Below are positions 25,796 through 34,294 of a stretch of DNA of 64,000 nucleotides, piece by piece (within the stretch, counting starts at the first letter, position 1; every line of letters begins with the position of its first letter). The notes below the pieces were generated by a model. That model saw nothing but the letters and a program-made list of their open reading frames with translations, had not been told where the DNA came from and did not search any database. A program made the position numbers and the translations under genes. Origin of the DNA: an uncultured Fibrobacter sp. (GTDB taxonomy: Bacteria; Fibrobacterota; Fibrobacteria; Fibrobacterales; Fibrobacteraceae); the NCBI GenBank assembly GCA_946183925.1, contig CAMHDS010000001.1:1-64000 (forward strand), read 5' to 3'.

Positions 25796-26950
25796 ATGCT
25801 CCAAGACGAGAAATACATACTGGTAGATAGCGAAGAAAGCCTCGTAAGCCTGCTGGCCGACCTGGAACTTTACGATATGGCGGCGGTAGATACCGAAGCC
25901 GACTCCATGCACCATTACGAATCAAAACTCTGTCTGATACAGATTACCATCGGCGACCATCACTATATAGTGGACCCTCTCTGCGGGCTAGACATTTCCC
26001 GTCTTTTCAAGGCCAGGGCCATGCAGACCCTTATTTTTCACGGGGCGGACTACGACCTGCGGCTTTTGTGGCAGACCTTCGGTTTTTCTCCCAAGAAGAT
26101 TTTTGACACCATGCTGGCTTCCAAGTTCCTGGGCGAAGAACACCTGGGACTTGCCGACCTTGTCCGCAAGTATTTTGGCGACGAACTGAAAAAAGAGAAC
26201 CAGCGGGCGGACTGGTCCATACGGCCGCTCCCCCTGGAAATGTGCGAGTACGCCATCCACGACACCTTTTACCTGCACGAGCTGTGTGCCATCCTGGCCG
26301 GAAAGCTGCAAGAGACTGGACGCCTGCAATGGCTTATGGAGCAATGCGACGCTCTAATAGAACATTCCAAAGAACAAGGTCACCCTAAAAAGGACCCCTG
26401 GAGGATTCCCGGTTCCAATGTTTTCCCGCCCTTGGGACTGAATATTTTGAAGCATGTGTGGGAATGGCGCGAAAAACAGGCCGAAGCCATGGACCGTCCT
26501 CCATACAAGGTCATGCCCGCCGAACTCATGCTTTCCATTGTCCGGCACGTGATGCGGGATTACCCGGACCTGAAACAAGAAAGGCTCCCCAGACTTCCCC
26601 GGAATTTCAGGGAAGAACGGCTGGATTCCTTCATGGCCATGCTTCAGCAGGCGATTGACACTCCCGAAGGCGAATGGCCCGAAAAGCTCCCCAGGTCGGC
26701 TCCCCCTGCGGTCATTCCCCATTCGGAACTGCTGGCCGCCCTGAAGCTCTGGCGGGACGAAAAGGCCGAACAGCTAAACCTGGACACATGCCTGGTGGCC
26801 AACAAGAACCAGCTGGTGTGGCTTGCCGTTCCAGGAGACACTCCCTGGGAAGCCCGCTACGAAAACGCCCACCTGCTGGGCTGGCAAAAAAAAGTGTGGA
26901 ACCAGATTCTGCAGGAACACCTGGACAAGGCCGAAAGGATAGGAGAATAA
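25796..26950 (+). CDS. rnd: Ribonuclease D
   Basis: 384 aa, typical for RNase D. The DEDD-type 3'-5' exonuclease domain is visible: Exo I AAVDTEADSMHHYESKLCLIQI, Exo II FHGADYDLRLL and Exo III YAIHDTFYLHEL, which together supply the four catalytic acids. HRDC-type helical regions follow (about 210-380). It trims 3' ends of stable RNAs. It begins a compact cluster with the 5-FCL-like gene (3 bp gap) and the SpoU methyltransferase gene (1 bp gap), suggesting one RNA/housekeeping transcript. The start lacks a Shine-Dalgarno and is probably leaderless. Confidence 0.92.
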   Translation: MLQDEKYILVDSEESLVSLLADLELYDMAAVDTEADSMHHYESKLCLIQITIGDHHYIVDPLCGLDISRLFKARAMQTLIFHGADYDLRLLWQTFGFSPKKIFDTMLASKFLGEEHLGLADLVRKYFGDELKKENQRADWSIRPLPLEMCEYAIHDTFYLHELCAILAGKLQETGRLQWLMEQCDALIEHSKEQGHPKKDPWRIPGSNVFPPLGLNILKHVWEWREKQAEAMDRPPYKVMPAELMLSIVRHVMRDYPDLKQERLPRLPRNFREERLDSFMAMLQQAIDTPEGEWPEKLPRSAPPAVIPHSELLAALKLWRDEKAEQLNLDTCLVANKNQLVWLAVPGDTPWEARYENAHLLGWQKKVWNQILQEHLDKAERIGE

Positions 26951-26953
26951 CCA

Positions 26954-27538
26954 ATGGCCGCCTCCATCGCTATTGCAATTCTTGTCATTCTCGTGTTCAG
27001 TTCCAGCGCCATCGTGGAACTGATCCAAAAGAAACGCCATGAAAAGACGGGAGAATCCATTATCAAGGAGCCCTGGGTTGAAATCCACCAGATTCCAGGC
27101 TACCGGGACGCCCGAAAAGTGGCCGCCTTCTACCCCCTCAAGGGCGAACCCAACATTATGCCCATCGTGCAGGAACTCTCCATGGAAGGCAGGCTTCTAC
27201 TGCCCAAGGTGACGGGCGAAACCACCATGGAATTCTACCCCATCGAAAGCCTGAAAAAAGATTTGGTTCAGGGGCATTTTGGCATCATGGAACCCCGTGA
27301 AGGAATCGCCCCCTGGGAAGGCCCCATCACCGTATTCCTGGTTCCGGGAACAAAGTTCAACTGGGATGGAAGCAGGCAAGGCCATGGCAAAGGCTTCTAC
27401 GACCGGTACCTGGCCAAGTTCCCTAGTGCCTACAAGGCGGGTATTGCCACACCGGCACAAATTTCCGACACACCCCTAGAGCAGAAACCGACGGACATCC
27501 AGATGAATTCCGTTATCGCCTGCAAAGAGAGGTACTGA
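26954..27538 (+). CDS. 5-formyltetrahydrofolate cyclo-ligase-like protein with N-terminal membrane segment
   Basis: 194 aa. The C-terminal 130 residues carry family motifs: LLPKVTGETTMEFYPI, FGIMEPREG, VPGTKFNWDGSRQGHGKGFYDRYL. The enzyme family converts 5-formyl-THF to 5,10-methenyl-THF with ATP. The usual N-terminal helix with basic ATP-binding residues is replaced by a hydrophobic stretch (SIAIAILVILVFSSSAIVELI) that reads as a TM anchor. This would tether the domain to the inner membrane. ATG 26954 has GGAGAA overlapping the rnd stop. Whether it retains ligase activity is uncertain. Confidence 0.82.
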   Translation: MAASIAIAILVILVFSSSAIVELIQKKRHEKTGESIIKEPWVEIHQIPGYRDARKVAAFYPLKGEPNIMPIVQELSMEGRLLLPKVTGETTMEFYPIESLKKDLVQGHFGIMEPREGIAPWEGPITVFLVPGTKFNWDGSRQGHGKGFYDRYLAKFPSAYKAGIATPAQISDTPLEQKPTDIQMNSVIACKERY

Positions 27539-27539
27539 T

Positions 27540-28445
27540 ATGAGTTTCGAAAACAACGACAAGAAATTCGAACGACGCGGCTTCGGAGAAGAACGGCGTT
27601 TTTCTCAGGCAAATACGGCGCGGCCTCGTTTTGACAAGCCCCGCTTTGACCGCCCGCGCCCAGAAAACGTGGTCCGGGCCATCGGCGACAAGGACGCAGC
27701 ACCCCAAGTTGCCGTAGGCGGCCTTAAAGAGGTAGAAGCTCTTCTCGAGAACGAGCCCCTGAAGGTCCATCGGGTGCTGTTCATGCACCAGTCCAAAAAT
27801 CCAAAGCTCTACAGCCTGCAGAAGCTGGCCAAAAAGGCCCACGTGCATGTGCAACAAGTGGATTCTAAAATTTTAGACAGTTATGCGCGACCGAATCAGG
27901 GCGTGGTGGCCTTGATGAACGAAAAGGAACTGCTGGCCTGGGAAGACGTGCGGGGAGAATTTTTCAACGCCCGCGATACCGGCGAAAGAAAGCTTATCGC
28001 CGTAGCCACCAACATCGAAGACCCGCGAAACCTGGGAGCCTGTATCCGTAGCTGCCTCGCCCTGGGCGTGGACCTGTTCATGATTCCCGCAAAAGGCATG
28101 TGCGGAATTACGCCAAGCGTAGAGCGGACCTCTGCCGGAGCGCTACAAAAAATGCGAATTTGCAGGCCTGACAACCTGGAAGGGGCCATCGGGGAGCTGA
28201 AACTGGCGGGTTACCAGATTCTGGGCCTGGACGCCGACACCGAGACGAACCTGGCCGGGTTTGACTTTGCAGACCATGCGGTCATTGCCGTAGGCGGCGA
28301 AGACGTGGGCCTTCCGCCCTTCGTGAAAAAACAGTGCGATGCCGTGCTCCGGATTCCCATGATGCCCGAAGCACACTCCTACAACGCCTCCGTAGCCCTA
28401 TCTTTGGGCCTGTACGAATACGCGAGACTTCGCATCAAGAATTAA
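27540..28445 (+). CDS. SpoU/TrmH-family RNA 2'-O-methyltransferase
   Basis: 301 aa. A basic, Arg/Phe-rich, probably disordered N-terminus (residues 1-40, repeated RPRFDKPRFDRPRP) is followed by a substrate-binding domain (about 50-125, starting VAVGGLKEVEALL). The SpoU methyltransferase domain has motif 1 NIEDPRNLGACIRS, motif 2 AVGGEDVGLPPFV and motif 3 IPMMPEAHSYNASVALSLGLYEY, which form the trefoil-knot SAM site. It probably methylates a ribose in rRNA or tRNA; the closest general type is RlmB. The exact target cannot be read from sequence. It is coupled to the upstream gene (1 bp gap, GAGAGG ribosome site). Confidence 0.9.
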   Translation: MSFENNDKKFERRGFGEERRFSQANTARPRFDKPRFDRPRPENVVRAIGDKDAAPQVAVGGLKEVEALLENEPLKVHRVLFMHQSKNPKLYSLQKLAKKAHVHVQQVDSKILDSYARPNQGVVALMNEKELLAWEDVRGEFFNARDTGERKLIAVATNIEDPRNLGACIRSCLALGVDLFMIPAKGMCGITPSVERTSAGALQKMRICRPDNLEGAIGELKLAGYQILGLDADTETNLAGFDFADHAVIAVGGEDVGLPPFVKKQCDAVLRIPMMPEAHSYNASVALSLGLYEYARLRIKN

Positions 28446-28486
28446 TTATTTATTTTGGAAGGGATAGCAACTAAGAAGGATTCATT

Positions 28487-30205
28487 ATGGAAAGCGCAAG
28501 AAAGATTGTCAACCAGTTTCTGAAAGGAAAATTCGAGGACAAGGACCTAAAGAGCGAGCTGTACAAGGCCGCCGAAGCCGCCATGGAAGACGGCTGGACC
28601 TTTATGGACACTTCCTTCCAGATTGGAGGCCTCGCCCGTGAACGGGGCTTGGCCGACGACGAAGTGGAACAGATTCTGCGCAGGGCCTTCTCCAGCGAAA
28701 AGCGTTCTTCTGAACGGGAAGAAGCAAAGGCCGAAGCCCATAAGGAATCCTCCCAGGCGGTGCCGCCACAGACCACCATCATGCCGGCATTCAACGCCAG
28801 CATGATTCCCATGGAACAGATGCTGGCCATGGGTCTTGACACCCAGTCCCTGGAACTGTTGCAGAACTTCAAGATTGACCCCGAAGCCCTTTCCATCCCA
28901 TGGCCTGCCGCCGACTGGCGTAAGGACCTGGCCAAGCTTCTGGAAGCCACTTTCGAAGAAGACGAAACCATCGACTTCAAGATTTCGGACACTCCCACCG
29001 CCACGTCGGAACTGGTGTCCAACATCGTAGGCCAGGACGACGCCATCAAGAAAATCATGAAGAGCCTGGACAGCCCCGAAGGAGCCCTTATCTGCATCAA
29101 CGCCACCAAGGGTGGCGAAGACGCCTCTGACGAGAGCTGGAAATACCGTTACGTGATGGTGGACAACCCCAAGATGACTTTGGCCAAACAGTTGGCCTAC
29201 TTCAAGGCATTGAACCTCCCCTGCGCCGCCCTCATCAACACCGGCGCAAATTCCGTGCAGGCCTGGGTAAAGATTGGGGCCGACAACCAAGAAGAATACG
29301 ACGAACGGGTAGACTTTCTGTTCAGCACCCTTGCCTCCCAAGGTTTCCAGGTGGATTCCAGCAACAGGAATCCCAATATGATGGTCCGCATGCCGGGCGT
29401 GCTCCGGGGCGGAAAGCAGCAGTACCTGATCAGCCTGGAACAGGGCGCCAAGAATTTTGTCGAATGGAAACAGTGGGTAGAATACTCCCTAGACGGCAAG
29501 CCCCTCATCGAGCTTGCCAGCGACAGCGAAGAGGCTCCGAAAAAAGACGAAGTCCTAATCCAGAACATGCTCCAGGCCGGTGAATTCTTCTTGTTCACCG
29601 CTCCCCCCAAATGCGGAAAATCCATGGCCCTGATGGACCTGGGTCTTTCGCTGTGCTATGGCGAGGAATGGTTCGGAAACGCCACCACCATGAGCGACGT
29701 GCTGTTCATCAACTTCGAACTGACCAAGTCCGTATTCCTGAACCGCCTGTACCTGCTGGCCAACAAGCGCGGGCTCCCCGCCAGCACCGGAAACTTCGGC
29801 TTCTTGAATTTGCGTGGAGTCGCCCTTTCTCCGCTGGAGACGGCACAGCTTATCGCAAAGCGCGTAGAAGGTGCGAAGAAGATGGGAAACCACAACTACC
29901 GCACCATCGTCATCGACCCCATTTCAGCGGTGTTCCACAATCCCAAGGCCATGCGCATTACCGGGGCACCCCACCAGATTTTGATGCAGATGGTGGATAC
30001 CATCATCGCCCTCACGGGCTGTGCCGTAGTGGCGGCCTGCAACAACGACGAGTACCCCTACCTGGAATCCCGGGCTGACAGCGTGCTGAAACTCACGCCG
30101 GTAGAAGGCGGCCTGAACCAGTTCCAGATCAACGGCTCCTTCAGGGAATTCCCGAAGCTCCTGGCTCGGGACTGCTCCTGGATTTACCCGAGATTCTGGG
30201 TTTAG
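28487..30205 (+). CDS. Degenerate AEP-primase / RecA-like ATPase fusion (RepA-type helicase-like)
   Basis: 572 aa. The N-terminal 130 residues are acidic and helical. Residues about 170-340 resemble the archaeo-eukaryotic primase-like module of plasmid/phage replication proteins (LNLPCAALINTGANSVQAWVKI then RNPNMMVRMPGVLRGGKQQ). The usual catalytic His of SxHAWV is Gln here, so primase activity is doubtful. Residues about 360-560 are a RecA-like (AAA_25) ATPase with Walker A APPKCGKSMALMDLG and Walker B YRTIVIDPIS. This layout is typical of mobile-element replicative helicases, yet no integrase or phage gene is nearby. ATG 28487 has AAGGA upstream. A heptamer array begins at the stop codon. 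Confidence 0.7.
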   Translation: MESARKIVNQFLKGKFEDKDLKSELYKAAEAAMEDGWTFMDTSFQIGGLARERGLADDEVEQILRRAFSSEKRSSEREEAKAEAHKESSQAVPPQTTIMPAFNASMIPMEQMLAMGLDTQSLELLQNFKIDPEALSIPWPAADWRKDLAKLLEATFEEDETIDFKISDTPTATSELVSNIVGQDDAIKKIMKSLDSPEGALICINATKGGEDASDESWKYRYVMVDNPKMTLAKQLAYFKALNLPCAALINTGANSVQAWVKIGADNQEEYDERVDFLFSTLASQGFQVDSSNRNPNMMVRMPGVLRGGKQQYLISLEQGAKNFVEWKQWVEYSLDGKPLIELASDSEEAPKKDEVLIQNMLQAGEFFLFTAPPKCGKSMALMDLGLSLCYGEEWFGNATTMSDVLFINFELTKSVFLNRLYLLANKRGLPASTGNFGFLNLRGVALSPLETAQLIAKRVEGAKKMGNHNYRTIVIDPISAVFHNPKAMRITGAPHQILMQMVDTIIALTGCAVVAACNNDEYPYLESRADSVLKLTPVEGGLNQFQINGSFREFPKLLARDCSWIYPRFWV

Positions 30206-30245
30206 TGGTTAGGGGTTAGGGGCTAGGATCTAGGGGATAGGGTTG
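30203..30245 (+). repeat. Degenerate heptamer array A2
   Basis: Six 7-bp units in register (TTAGTGG, TTAGGGG, TTAGGGG, CTAGGAT, CTAGGGG, ATAGGGT) begin at the stop codon of the AAA gene. They run into a REP-like GCGAAGGATCC sequence. G-rich in the sense of the upstream gene, as in A1. Confidence 0.8.
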
Positions 30246-30307
30246 CGAAGGATCCTGTCCAGAGAAATCTACAAACCAGGGTCCTCAGCCATTTGAATAG
30301 GTAAGAA

Positions 30308-31567
30308 ATGAATCGTTTTGTAAAAAAAGGTGACGTAAGAAAACGTCCACAACAAGAAACTCCGAAGGCCGCACCAAAGCCAATTATCCGCAGGGCAGCT
30401 AGTTTCGAAGATATCCAGAAACAGTTCAGTTCCTGGACCAACGACATGAGAATCCCCGGAAAAGTCCAGGCCTGGTTCACCGCTGAAGCAAAGCCCGAAA
30501 ACTCCGACTGGAAAATCTACAACAAGCTCATAAACAGCCACGAAAGCCTGCTGTTGGACACTCCCGCAAAGGGGATGGACACACCCGAAGTCGTCACGCA
30601 GATTTTCGAGCAAATCAAAAAAGAACACTTGCGCAATTTCCGCAAAGCCATCCGGACCATTTGGTTCAGGGCCTGCGGCAACGGAAACTTCGCCCTGGTA
30701 GTGCAGGCAAACCTACGTGGCAAAAATTCCGCCCACGAATGCAAGACCTTCGTTGACTTTCTAGAGCGTTCCTGCCCCGAAATCATCAGTTGCCACCAGA
30801 TACAATGCCAGCCTTTCGTTCCCTTTGACCCTACCGTACATCAAAGCACCCGCATCGAATCCAGGTGCAATTTCGGCAAGGACTTCATGCCCCTAGGCGA
30901 TTCCGGATTCTGCATGCATGTGCTGGACTGGGCTCCCCGCATCAAAGACGCCTGGTTAAAGCTACCGGAAAAAATTGCAGGCGCCATCCACCCTGCAAAG
31001 GGTGACAAGCTCTTCGAATTCTACTCGGGCTCAAGCTTTGTAGCCGCTTCCCTTTCCCCGCTGTTTGCTCAAGTGGAAAGCCAGGACTGCCGCGAAACGT
31101 CCATAGAATCCAGCCGGCAGAACAGCCGCCTCGCTCCACAAGACAACATGCGGTTCCACAGGGGATTCTTTGACCCGGGATTTCTCTCCAAGTTCTTTTC
31201 CAAGTCTGAAAACGACGGACGGTGGACCTTCTATTTCAACCTTCCCGAAGGGGAACCCCTGCCGGCAGGTTCCGTGGAAACCATTGCCGGGGTACGGCCG
31301 GAGCGTATTCTGATCGAAACCGCCGACCTGGAACAGGCCCAAAAACTCATCAAGCAGTTCAGGAACCAGGGGTACGTGCTCCGCAAAACCATACCTCTCT
31401 ACCTGGAACCCGGCCGAGGGAAATTCGAAATTTTGGCCATTTTCGTACCGGATCGGGTGGGGCTTCTTGGCGGAAAACGGCAAAAACCTGTCCAAAATCC
31501 CATAAAACCCGCCCATAAAACACTTTTTGTGCAAAAAAGCCCTACTTTTAGGCAAAGAAAAGATTAA
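30308..31567 (+). CDS. RlmD/TrmA-like class I methyltransferase homologue lacking the catalytic Cys
   Basis: 419 aa. A SAM-binding motif I is visible (KLFEFYSGSSFVAASLSPLF) with following strands typical of RlmD/RumA/TrmA uracil-C5 methyltransferases (VESQDCRETSIESSRQNSRL). The position of the essential SCNP motif, after the PERI strand, reads IETADLEQAQ, so the nucleophilic Cys is gone. The C-terminal GRGKFEILAIF matches the family's final strand, where HVE is usual. It may bind RNA or SAM without catalysing uracil methylation, or use another chemistry. The ribosome site is weak. It lies between array A2 and the LysM gene. Confidence 0.62.
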   Translation: MNRFVKKGDVRKRPQQETPKAAPKPIIRRAASFEDIQKQFSSWTNDMRIPGKVQAWFTAEAKPENSDWKIYNKLINSHESLLLDTPAKGMDTPEVVTQIFEQIKKEHLRNFRKAIRTIWFRACGNGNFALVVQANLRGKNSAHECKTFVDFLERSCPEIISCHQIQCQPFVPFDPTVHQSTRIESRCNFGKDFMPLGDSGFCMHVLDWAPRIKDAWLKLPEKIAGAIHPAKGDKLFEFYSGSSFVAASLSPLFAQVESQDCRETSIESSRQNSRLAPQDNMRFHRGFFDPGFLSKFFSKSENDGRWTFYFNLPEGEPLPAGSVETIAGVRPERILIETADLEQAQKLIKQFRNQGYVLRKTIPLYLEPGRGKFEILAIFVPDRVGLLGGKRQKPVQNPIKPAHKTLFVQKSPTFRQRKD

Positions 31568-31612
31568 ATTATTACATAACTTGTTCACGTTCAAAGAGTT
31601 ACAAGGATTACT

Positions 31613-32779
31613 ATGGGATTTTTGAAAACTGCGACTTTGTGCCTCGGTCTGGGAGTGCTGGTTGCGTCTGCCTATATTGTCAAGGAAGGCGACACCCTCT
31701 GGGACCTGAGTGACGAATTCCTGAACGACCCCTTCGCCTGGCCCGACTTGTGGGAAAACAACAGGCACATCCAGGACCCCCACTGGATTTATCCTGGTGA
31801 TTCCATCTACTTCGGGGACAGCACCCGCGAAGAGCCTGTAGCCATCCCCACTTCGCAGAACCGCTACCCCTGTGGTGGTGCCATCGCCGATACCAACCTG
31901 CCCAAGGGCGTTTCCGCCGTGGGCTGCGACCAGGGAGATGCTCGGAACGGAGACTTCGAGAACATGCTGGGCGACCTGCGCAACCGCGACAAGCGTCCCA
32001 AGAAGGTCAAAAAAGAGGACGAGTACTACTACAAGCAGCGTCCGGCACCCAAGATTTTCAATGGCTATTACCAAATTCTTGCCCCTGAAATCTATGACGT
32101 AGAACAGTTGAAAGAAGACGACCGATTCTTCTCTATCCGTTCTGGCGAGCGCAAGGAGCCCATTCTTCACATTCCAGAAATGGAAGTGGTGGTTGGAATC
32201 GGCAAAAAGACCGATATCAAAGCAAAGAAGGGCGACCTGGTGGAAATCCTAGATGCACGAGCTATCGAAGTCCCCGGCACCCATGGAAAGAGCTTTGACA
32301 CCTACGCCATGCTTAGACTTTCGGGTATTGCAAAAATCACCGCCGTTGGCGACACCTTGTCCCGTGCACAAATTGTGCAGAGTTTCAGGGAAATCAAGAT
32401 CCACCAGTCCAAGGCACGTGTCAAAAAAGCCCCGAAAGTCTTAAACGTCAGCAGCTATGGCAAGGAACAGAAAGCGGATATCGAAGAAATGGCCACCATA
32501 CGCTATTCTATGGATCCTATGCTGATTATCGGAGCCTATTCCTATGTTCTGATTGACAAAGGCAAAGAGGACAAGTTCCGTACCGGAGATGCTATTGCCA
32601 TCTGGGAACAGGACAAATCTGACGAAAGCATTCCGCCTCGTCTGCTTGGTCGAGGCATCATTGCCCGTGCCACCGACCACGAGGCCGCCGTGCTGATTCG
32701 TGAAATCTATTCCAACAACCGCCGCGTAGAAATGGGTCACAAGGTTTCTGTCACCCATAGAGCACAAATAGCCAAGTGA
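31613..32779 (+). CDS. LysM-domain envelope protein
   Basis: 388 aa. A short signal-like hydrophobic N-terminus (FLKTATLCLGLGVLVASA) runs directly into a LysM domain (YIVKEGDTLWDLSDEFLNDPFAWPDLWENN...IYPGDSI). LysM binds N-acetylglucosamine-containing glycan, so the protein is expected at the peptidoglycan layer. A beta-rich C-terminal region of about 250 residues (IKAKKGDLVEILDARAIEV, FRTGDAIAIWEQD) has no catalytic motif I recognise; it has SH3-like spacing. AAGGATTACT precedes ATG 31613. The stop overlaps the GTG start of the 38-aa gene, so the two are translationally coupled. Confidence 0.85.
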   Translation: MGFLKTATLCLGLGVLVASAYIVKEGDTLWDLSDEFLNDPFAWPDLWENNRHIQDPHWIYPGDSIYFGDSTREEPVAIPTSQNRYPCGGAIADTNLPKGVSAVGCDQGDARNGDFENMLGDLRNRDKRPKKVKKEDEYYYKQRPAPKIFNGYYQILAPEIYDVEQLKEDDRFFSIRSGERKEPILHIPEMEVVVGIGKKTDIKAKKGDLVEILDARAIEVPGTHGKSFDTYAMLRLSGIAKITAVGDTLSRAQIVQSFREIKIHQSKARVKKAPKVLNVSSYGKEQKADIEEMATIRYSMDPMLIIGAYSYVLIDKGKEDKFRTGDAIAIWEQDKSDESIPPRLLGRGIIARATDHEAAVLIREIYSNNRRVEMGHKVSVTHRAQIAK

Positions 32780-32892
32780 CAAAAACACTAATCGCCATAT
32801 CGGCCCTGGCCTTTTCGCTGGTCACTTTACTGATGGGGACCAGCGTCCTCATATTGCTGTTCCCCAGTATCTCGTCGCACCTTCCCTTCTAG
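32776..32892 (+). CDS. 38-aa membrane peptide
   Basis: GTG 32776 overlaps the TGA of the LysM gene (GTGA); stop TAG 32892. Not in the ORF track. The translation is almost entirely a TM helix (IAISALAFSLVTLLMGTSVLILLF) with a polar tail. It is followed 4 nt later by the AGGAGG ribosome site of the sensor-kinase gene. The overlap and the clean TM helix support translation. A role in assisting the neighbouring sensor or LysM protein is only inferred from position. Confidence 0.6.
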   Translation: MTKTLIAISALAFSLVTLLMGTSVLILLFPSISSHLPF

Positions 32893-32908
32893 ATTTAGGA
32901 GGTGACGG

Positions 32909-34294
32909 CTGAGAATCTCACGCAACAACCTCCTGTTCTTTGGCTTTTTTGCTGGAGCCATCGTTTTGCCGATGGCGATTCTTTCGTATTTAAGTTTTCG
33001 TAATATTCAAAACGAGAATTACCTCATTCAGAAGAACTTTGACGAAAACCAAATTTCATTACAAAAAGAGCTGGAAGATGCTCTAGATAAAGAACAGAGC
33101 AAAATACTCCAAGAAACAAAAGCTGCTTCCCTATTTTTGTACGAGCTCCCCAAAAGCCTATTGGAATTCGGCAATGCTGCCAACTTCAAAGATGTCCAGG
33201 GAATAGAAGCTATATTCCTTTACAACAATGGGACCTTAGTCTATCCAGACATTTCTTCAAAATTATTGGCGACTACAAGCCAATTTTCAAATTCCAAGCC
33301 CAACTTCACAGAAAGTGCACTATACCAAAGTGAGCAAGACCCCCAAAAAAAGCAAGAAGCTCTATTCGCCCGCGAAATGCTCGCCCGAAATCCACTACTA
33401 TCTCCAAAAGACCAAACTCAAAACATTCTCGGTCTTGTACGCATAGCCTACAAAGAAAAAAATTACAGTGAGGCGCTTCGTTTGCTAAAAAATTTAGAAA
33501 CGAGACCCAAACTGCAAGGGTATCTTCATTCAGACCTCACAAGATCAATCAACCTACTGCATTTTGACATCCTGGTAAAAATGAAAAATCACCAAGAGGC
33601 AGAAGACTACTGCCTATCGGTATTAAACCAGTTTTTACAAGGAAACACCATCGAAGACATTCCCTCCACAAGATTCTTCTTTGAGTCTGCTTTTACCCAA
33701 ATTCTCTCTTTTGAAAATCTAAAACAAGAAAAACGCGAGGCCTTCTGGAACCTGAGAGCCAACTTTAACAGACAGCTAAATTACACCGATATTCTTATTC
33801 ACAACCAGGAGCTATTCCAAAATACCTTACATAGTGAAAGCGCCTCTAAATCGGGCGTTCTTATTAAGTCTGAAGGGGATGTCACCCTATTCAAGTTGAC
33901 TTACCCGATGCTTTCGGGAAATCAAGTTGTCATTGCAAAAGTAAACGAATCTGTTTATAACCATCGTATTTTAGATAAATTAAGAAACGTTGCTCAACGA
34001 TGGAACAACATTCCATTTTCTATTACCGATGGCAAGGATTCCCTACTACTTGGAGCAATCCCCGATAGTGCAAATATCGTTTCACAAGCCTTCTTTAATA
34101 CAGCCCCTTCGTGGCAGCTAAGCCTTTATGAAAAAGACATAGGCGAAATCCATAAAGAAACCCAGCACAGAATGTTCTTGATGTATGGGCTTTTATTCTT
34201 CTCCCTCATCACAGTCATCTTCGGTTCGTTCTTTATGCTACGAACACAAATTACTGGCCATGAAGGCGAATTTCCTTTCAAGTGTATCCCATGA
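32909..34294 (+). CDS. Sensor module of a split histidine kinase (frameshifted), likely CTG start
   Basis: About 461 aa from CTG 32909, which lies 6 nt after AGGAGG. Only this start gives a full first TM helix (NNLLFFGFFAGAIVLPMAILSYL); the ORF-track TTG at 32966 would cut the helix and has no ribosome site. A periplasmic region of about 385 residues includes TPR-like helices (EALRLLKNLETRPKLQ) and is followed by a second TM (MYGLLFFSLITVIFGSFFML). The frame then runs out at 34294, whereas the kinase core continues in the +1 frame. Together with the next entry it would form one normal sensor kinase. The base composition is visibly A+T-rich. Confidence 0.75.
   Translation: MRISRNNLLFFGFFAGAIVLPMAILSYLSFRNIQNENYLIQKNFDENQISLQKELEDALDKEQSKILQETKAASLFLYELPKSLLEFGNAANFKDVQGIEAIFLYNNGTLVYPDISSKLLATTSQFSNSKPNFTESALYQSEQDPQKKQEALFAREMLARNPLLSPKDQTQNILGLVRIAYKEKNYSEALRLLKNLETRPKLQGYLHSDLTRSINLLHFDILVKMKNHQEAEDYCLSVLNQFLQGNTIEDIPSTRFFFESAFTQILSFENLKQEKREAFWNLRANFNRQLNYTDILIHNQELFQNTLHSESASKSGVLIKSEGDVTLFKLTYPMLSGNQVVIAKVNESVYNHRILDKLRNVAQRWNNIPFSITDGKDSLLLGAIPDSANIVSQAFFNTAPSWQLSLYEKDIGEIHKETQHRMFLMYGLLFFSLITVIFGSFFMLRTQITGHEGEFPFKCIP

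Noticed and set aside
28487-31567. Integrated plasmid or prophage around the AAA/primase gene
   Set aside because: No integrase, attachment-site repeats, structural phage genes or partition genes are seen; flanking genes are normal chromosomal ones.
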